From Entomortierella parvispora (taxonomy: Eukaryota; Mortierellomycota; Mortierellomycetes; Mortierellales; Mortierellaceae), in assembly GCA_963573315.1 (NCBI GenBank), contig OY752142.1, positions 62,001 through 126,000 of the forward strand: DNA of 64,000 nt, written 5' to 3'. Both the position numbers and the translations under genes were made by a program. Shown here piece by piece: positions 60,575 through 64,000 of this stretch. Numbering within the stretch: the stretch's first letter is position 1; every line of letters starts with the position of its first letter. The notes beneath the pieces are model-generated. The model saw only the letters and a program-made list of their open reading frames with translations. It was not told where the DNA came from and did not search any database.

Positions 60575-61129
60575 GAAAAAAAAGGTGTAAGTTGCGAGGA
60601 ACAGAGGGTAAGAAGGAAGGAAAATGAAGAAGGCTGATGGGCGGCAAAATGGAGAGGACGACAAGACAAGGGGCAAGAGAGAGCAAAGGGTTGAATCCCG
60701 GTGGCCGTCGTCAAACGGTGAAGAGGGTCAAGACATGCTGCGAGCGGACAATGTTCCCTCCCTGGCTCTGTTCTATGCAGCATTTGCAGTGCTAAATTCC
60801 ACGACGTGAATTATAGGCATTTTCGGTGGCAAGTCGCGTGTACAATGTAGACGTCGTGTTGGCGCCTTTCAAATATAATTTTGCATTGCAGATGGCTTTA
60901 TTGAGCGGGTTAAGTAAGCAGTAGAGTAACCTTGTGTAATTACTACTACATTATGGAGTACGAAAGTAACGGAGGAAACGGCTCTGTCGCCGGGTCACGG
61001 AGGCAATGGCCTTATTGCGTTCTTGAAGGCAGCGTGTTGGTTATATGAACTACAAGTATGTGGAGATCTCTGCTTCTTGATGATTGTCACCGTCCCTATT
61101 CGTCTTCCTCGCCCCCACATATAGTTGGC

Positions 61130-61531
61130 ACATGATGTTCAACTTATACAGCTCGACCTTACCTGCAACCGGTCCTGTCCCGCCCTCGTCCTCAGAATCA
61201 TCAAGCAAATCCTGGTCGGCCGAACTACTTCTTGCATCTGAAAAAACTTCTCGCAAGCTATCTCGACGTACTTGGCCCCAGCATCTTGTATGACGACTCC
61301 AGCGTGCTTGATAGTCACCTCAGTATTGACCTTCAGGACCCTTTCAGCCCAAAAGGTTTTGCGATGGTGGTCCTGAAAGTCCTGGAATACTTTTTGAGCT
61401 TCACTCATCAACCAGTACGGAGGTTTGGAGAGTCCAACAATGTCATGAATCGCGAGTAGCCGAGTCCTCATTATAAAGATCGAAACGACGAACAAGATTG
61501 GCAAAGTACCAGTGTTCCTTGCCTGGCACAT
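61130..61531 (-). pseudogene. Orphan exons of an unrecognised gene
   Basis: The minus strand is open for about 130 codons with protein-like text (SEAQKVFQDFQDHHRKTFW, VNTEVTIKHAGVVIQDAGAKYVEIA). A TTTCAG-type acceptor then allows a second segment in another frame, SSSADQDLLDDSEDEGGTGP, ending at a GTAAGG donor. This looks like the 3' part of an acidic-tailed gene but lacks start and end. Family unknown. Confidence 0.35.
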
Positions 61532-61644
61532 TATTTAGTGCCCAATACGTGCCGATGGCACTGACATGGCAAGGTCGGACGATATGATGATGAAGAAATA
61601 TAGTTGCTGGGACCACAGCTTGAACTGAGCAAAATATATCATAT

Positions 61645-61705
61645 CGTAGCCACTTCCCGCTCGGCGGGCCCGAAGTGTATCTGCTGGAGCTAAAGAAGCG
61701 GGGCT
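61645..61705 (+). repeat. Diverged direct repeat, copy 1
   Basis: About 60 bp beginning CGTAGCCACTTCCCGCTCGG, repeated with some changes at 61799-61859. Confidence 0.8.
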
Positions 61706-61798
61706 ACCTTTGACAACAGCATCACTGCCATTTCTTCGCACTTAATCACCGAAACTGACTGCATTGTCATGTAGAACCTTTCTGAGGACCACCATTGT

Positions 61799-61859
61799 CG
61801 TAGCCACTTCCCGCTCGGCAAAGCTCGAAGTATATCTGCTGGAGCAAAAGAAGCAGGGT
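61799..61859 (+). repeat. Diverged direct repeat, copy 2
   Basis: Second copy, offset 154 bp. The first 21 bases match and the rest agrees with several substitutions (AAGTGTATCTGCTGGAGC versus AAGTATATCTGCTGGAGC). Confidence 0.8.
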
Positions 61860-62189
61860 CACAAATGACGGGGTGTTTCTGTGAGATCTGTATATACTAG
61901 GAATATCCTTAAATGGCCATATACAGAACAGACGCTCCAGTGTGACCAGGAGACATGAGTCATAAAATGAATTACTGGATAGGTAGGTAGGCAGTGAAGG
62001 AGCGAATTGGAATGCGCATTCAAAAAGACACGCGATTCTGGATATCGCCAGGGCGGACGTTAGAAGTGCGAATTATCGAATCGGTGACGTAATTATCGCG
62101 CAATTTGTACAGCGTTCCTGTTGAAAACTGATCATGCATGCATGGAATCCTTCTTTTTGTCTCGTTGTTCTTATCATTATCTCCACATC

Positions 62190-63028
62190 ATGGCATCCAC
62201 GGCGCCTACAATCGACCCCAATCAGACAATCTATGTTCGCAACCTGAACGAGAAGATCAATAAGATCGGTACATTGCTCATCCCGTTGTTTTTTATTCTG
62301 GATCGTCTTCTAATCTACTGGGCAAGCTGCACGGTGTAAACGCGAGGACACTGTAGCATAGAACTAGACAGGACAGAGCAGGAAAGCATCATGGACCAGG
62401 AGCACTCTGCCATTCTCGTTTCAGACAAGAGTGGATTTTCTCAACTGGAAGATTCTTCACAATCACGAAGGAGAACATGTTCATCAGCCCTAAACAATTA
62501 TTTGCACCTGTTCTCGGTCTCTATAGAGTTGAAGCGTAGTCTTTACAGCTTATTCTCGGCCTACGGCAAAGTCATCTCGATTGTGGCATTGAAGACAACA
62601 CGGGATCGTGGCCAGGCATTTATTGCATTCTCTGACATCGTTTCGGCCACAACAGCCCTGCGTGGACTTCAAGGGTTCTCTTTTTACGGCAAACAAATGG
62701 TGAGAGACTCTTTTATTTCTTCAGCCACCAACTCTGAGCATGACTTTTTGCACATGGATCCTAAATTGGAGAAGTCAACGTGTATGGAACAACCCCCGCC
62801 GTATACTTATATATTGCCTCGCTTGTGCTTCTCCCCACCTCTTAGGAAATCCAATACGCAAAATCAAAATCGCACGCCATCGCAAAGATTGAGGGAACTT
62901 ACAAACCACCACCCATGAAGAATCTTGGAGGATCCAACAGCAGCACAGACCTCGCCTCTTCATCTGCAGCAGCAAAACGGGAGAGGGATGCTGACTCGGA
63001 TTCCGACATGTCGGACATGTCGGACTAA
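62190..63028 (+). CDS. U2 snRNP B''-type RNA-binding protein (single RRM)
   Basis: Exons 62190-62268, 62527-62699 and 62846-63028, 144 residues. One RRM: RNP2 TIYVRNLNEKI with the typical U1A/U2B'' start PNQTIYVRNLNEK, helix ELKRSLYSLFSAYGKV, RNP1 RGQAFIAFSD, and GKQMEIQYAKSKSHAIAKIEGTY (in parts). The tail is basic, then acidic (DADSDSDMSDMSD). It lacks the second RRM of animal U2B''/U1A and in this resembles yeast Msl1. It should bind U2 snRNA stem-loop IV together with U2A' in the spliceosome. Assignment to U2B'' rather than U1A is inferred from size and order. Confidence 0.88.
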
Positions 63029-63309
63029 AGACAAAATGGACAAAATGGAAAACACGCCCCGACATCTTTTCAGATCGCGTCTAGACTGGTTGCCTGAGAT
63101 CCCACTGCCGCATAGCATCTTTGAAACCCACTACCTCCCCAATATTGTACAATAACATCAATTACAGAAAGAACAAAAAATTGCGAGATTTAATGTTGCA
63201 GAAGGATATTGTACACAGAGTGGGAAGAATGGATGAAAAATGGGCTAGAAGTGTAGGCTTGTTTCGGTTAGTTTCAGCAGGAGAGTAATTGAGGATAGCG
63301 GCGAAAATC

Positions 63310-64000
63310 TTAGTCCTCCATGTTGTGATGGAACTGAGCTGGTGCAAATCCAGAGCTTGCTCTACAAACACGAAGAGCGCGAATTAGACACGGTACTTTT
63401 CCGAGGAAGAAAAAAAACAACATGAAAATAGAACGACGGCTTACTTGATCGCAGGACCATCATCCTCGTCTTCAAAAAAGTCGTCATCGTCTTCGTAGTC
63501 GACCTCCATGCGAGACGTAGTTTGTCCTTGACGACGTGATTCGCTTGATCCTGCTGTCCTCCATTCTTGCAGATGAGGCAATGATGACGATATCGGTTTC
63601 CCTCCCATGAATTGTTGTTTCGTACCAGCAAAGAGACTGTCTTCCTTTCCGTATTGGCCAAAGGGATTTTGTTGACCTGGCTCACCATAATGTGCAAACC
63701 CGCCAGCGGGCTCTACCTCTGGAAACAGATCATTGTCATGACCATCACCATTGTGCTGTCGTCGATGCTGCTCCTCCGAGATGGCATTGGCGATTGGCAG
63801 AGATTCGTAAGAAGGATAGGACGTGAATCCAAACAAGGCCGCCGCGTCTACTGTTGTTGATCGATCTGGTAACGATGCCCAGTCTTCGTCTGCCACTTGG
63901 TCATGGCCTGTTGTAGAGAGCGTCCAGCTTGGAACTAGCTGAGGGTCCTCCAACATCCATGCTGGGATTTTGTCATTCGCAAGATCCTGTTCGTCAGAAT
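63310..64000 (-). CDS. Unrecognised acidic protein, 3' end only
   Basis: The last exon is 63361-63310 (ASSGFAPAQFHHNMED and stop), the intron is 63362-63444 with a GTAAGC donor, and the preceding exon runs from 63445 past the right edge; the frame is open to base 64000, so the ATG at 63956 is not necessarily the start. Visible features: a polar, Gly/Asn/Gln-rich stretch (GEPGQQNPFGQYG), a Ser/Arg patch, a strongly acidic stretch (DYEDDDDFFEDEDDG), and the conserved-looking C-terminus GFAPAQFHHNMED. No domain recognised; it could be the tail of a larger trafficking or RNA-related protein. Confidence 0.6.

Larger units (their letters stand above)
60575..62189. other. Intergenic region with relics
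   Basis: Contains the leader of the kinase gene, orphan coding-like exons near 61130-61531 (minus) and a diverged direct repeat near 61645 and 61799. No complete gene recognised. Confidence 0.4.

Overview
The window reads as nuclear DNA of an early-diverging filamentous fungus, most likely Mortierellomycotina (a Mortierella relative). The grounds are short introns (about 65-130 bp) with GTAAGT/GTATGT donors, CT-rich leaders before start codons, and a gene set that mixes ordinary fungal housekeeping genes (Swc5/BCNT, a Trs65-like TRAPP subunit, an Oac1-like carrier) with families typical of basal fungi (a FUT8-like fucosyltransferase, a CSL/RBP-J relic, large Sel1-repeat arrays, a DUF6589-like protein). 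The genus is inference. Splice junctions were placed by hand from frame, phase and GT/AG signals; for each multi-exon gene called intact and complete, the exon lengths sum to a multiple of three.

Layout. 1-1838: a PH-domain protein gene (minus, runs off the left edge). 1839-5817: mostly non-coding or a decayed/micro-exonic locus with a duplicated 65-bp block. 5818-10601: an eight-exon ABCC-type ABC transporter. 11298-23887: four tandem Sel1-repeat genes on the minus strand, only one of which looks intact, plus smaller relics. 25245-26415: a DUF4112 protein. 26828-29836: a Trs65-like TRAPPII subunit (minus). 29961-34848: a complete DNA transposon with perfect 334-bp terminal inverted repeats and a 7-bp target duplication, carrying a RecQ-like helicase and a DUF6589-like protein. 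35229-36000: phosphoribosylglycinamide formyltransferase. 36053-37184: Swc5/BCNT (minus). 37365-37965: a LYR-motif protein. 38454-40938: an Oac1-like mitochondrial carrier (minus). 41781-43645: an acyl-CoA dehydrogenase. 44183-48072: two tandemly duplicated F-box genes. 48715-50640: a 14-TM-type MFS exporter (minus). 51000-54150: a graveyard of gene fragments, including the 3' end of a CSL transcription factor. 54151-55613: a FUT8-like fucosyltransferase (minus). 56738-57975: a cyclophilin with a 6-nt micro-exon. 58381-60574: a CDK9/BUR1-type kinase (minus). 62190-63028: a U2B''-type snRNP protein. 63310 to the right edge: an unrecognised acidic protein (minus, partial).

The most notable object is the 4,888-bp transposon. 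Its inverted repeats are identical to the last base and contain both the promoter region and the start codon of each of its two convergent genes, so the repeat serves as element end and as a shared promoter. It split a roughly 500-bp divergent promoter between the TRAPP gene and the purine-synthesis gene. The second theme is rapid birth and decay by tandem duplication: Sel1 array, F-box pair, and internal 744-bp and 108-bp repeat expansions. No tRNA, rRNA or CRISPR array was seen.
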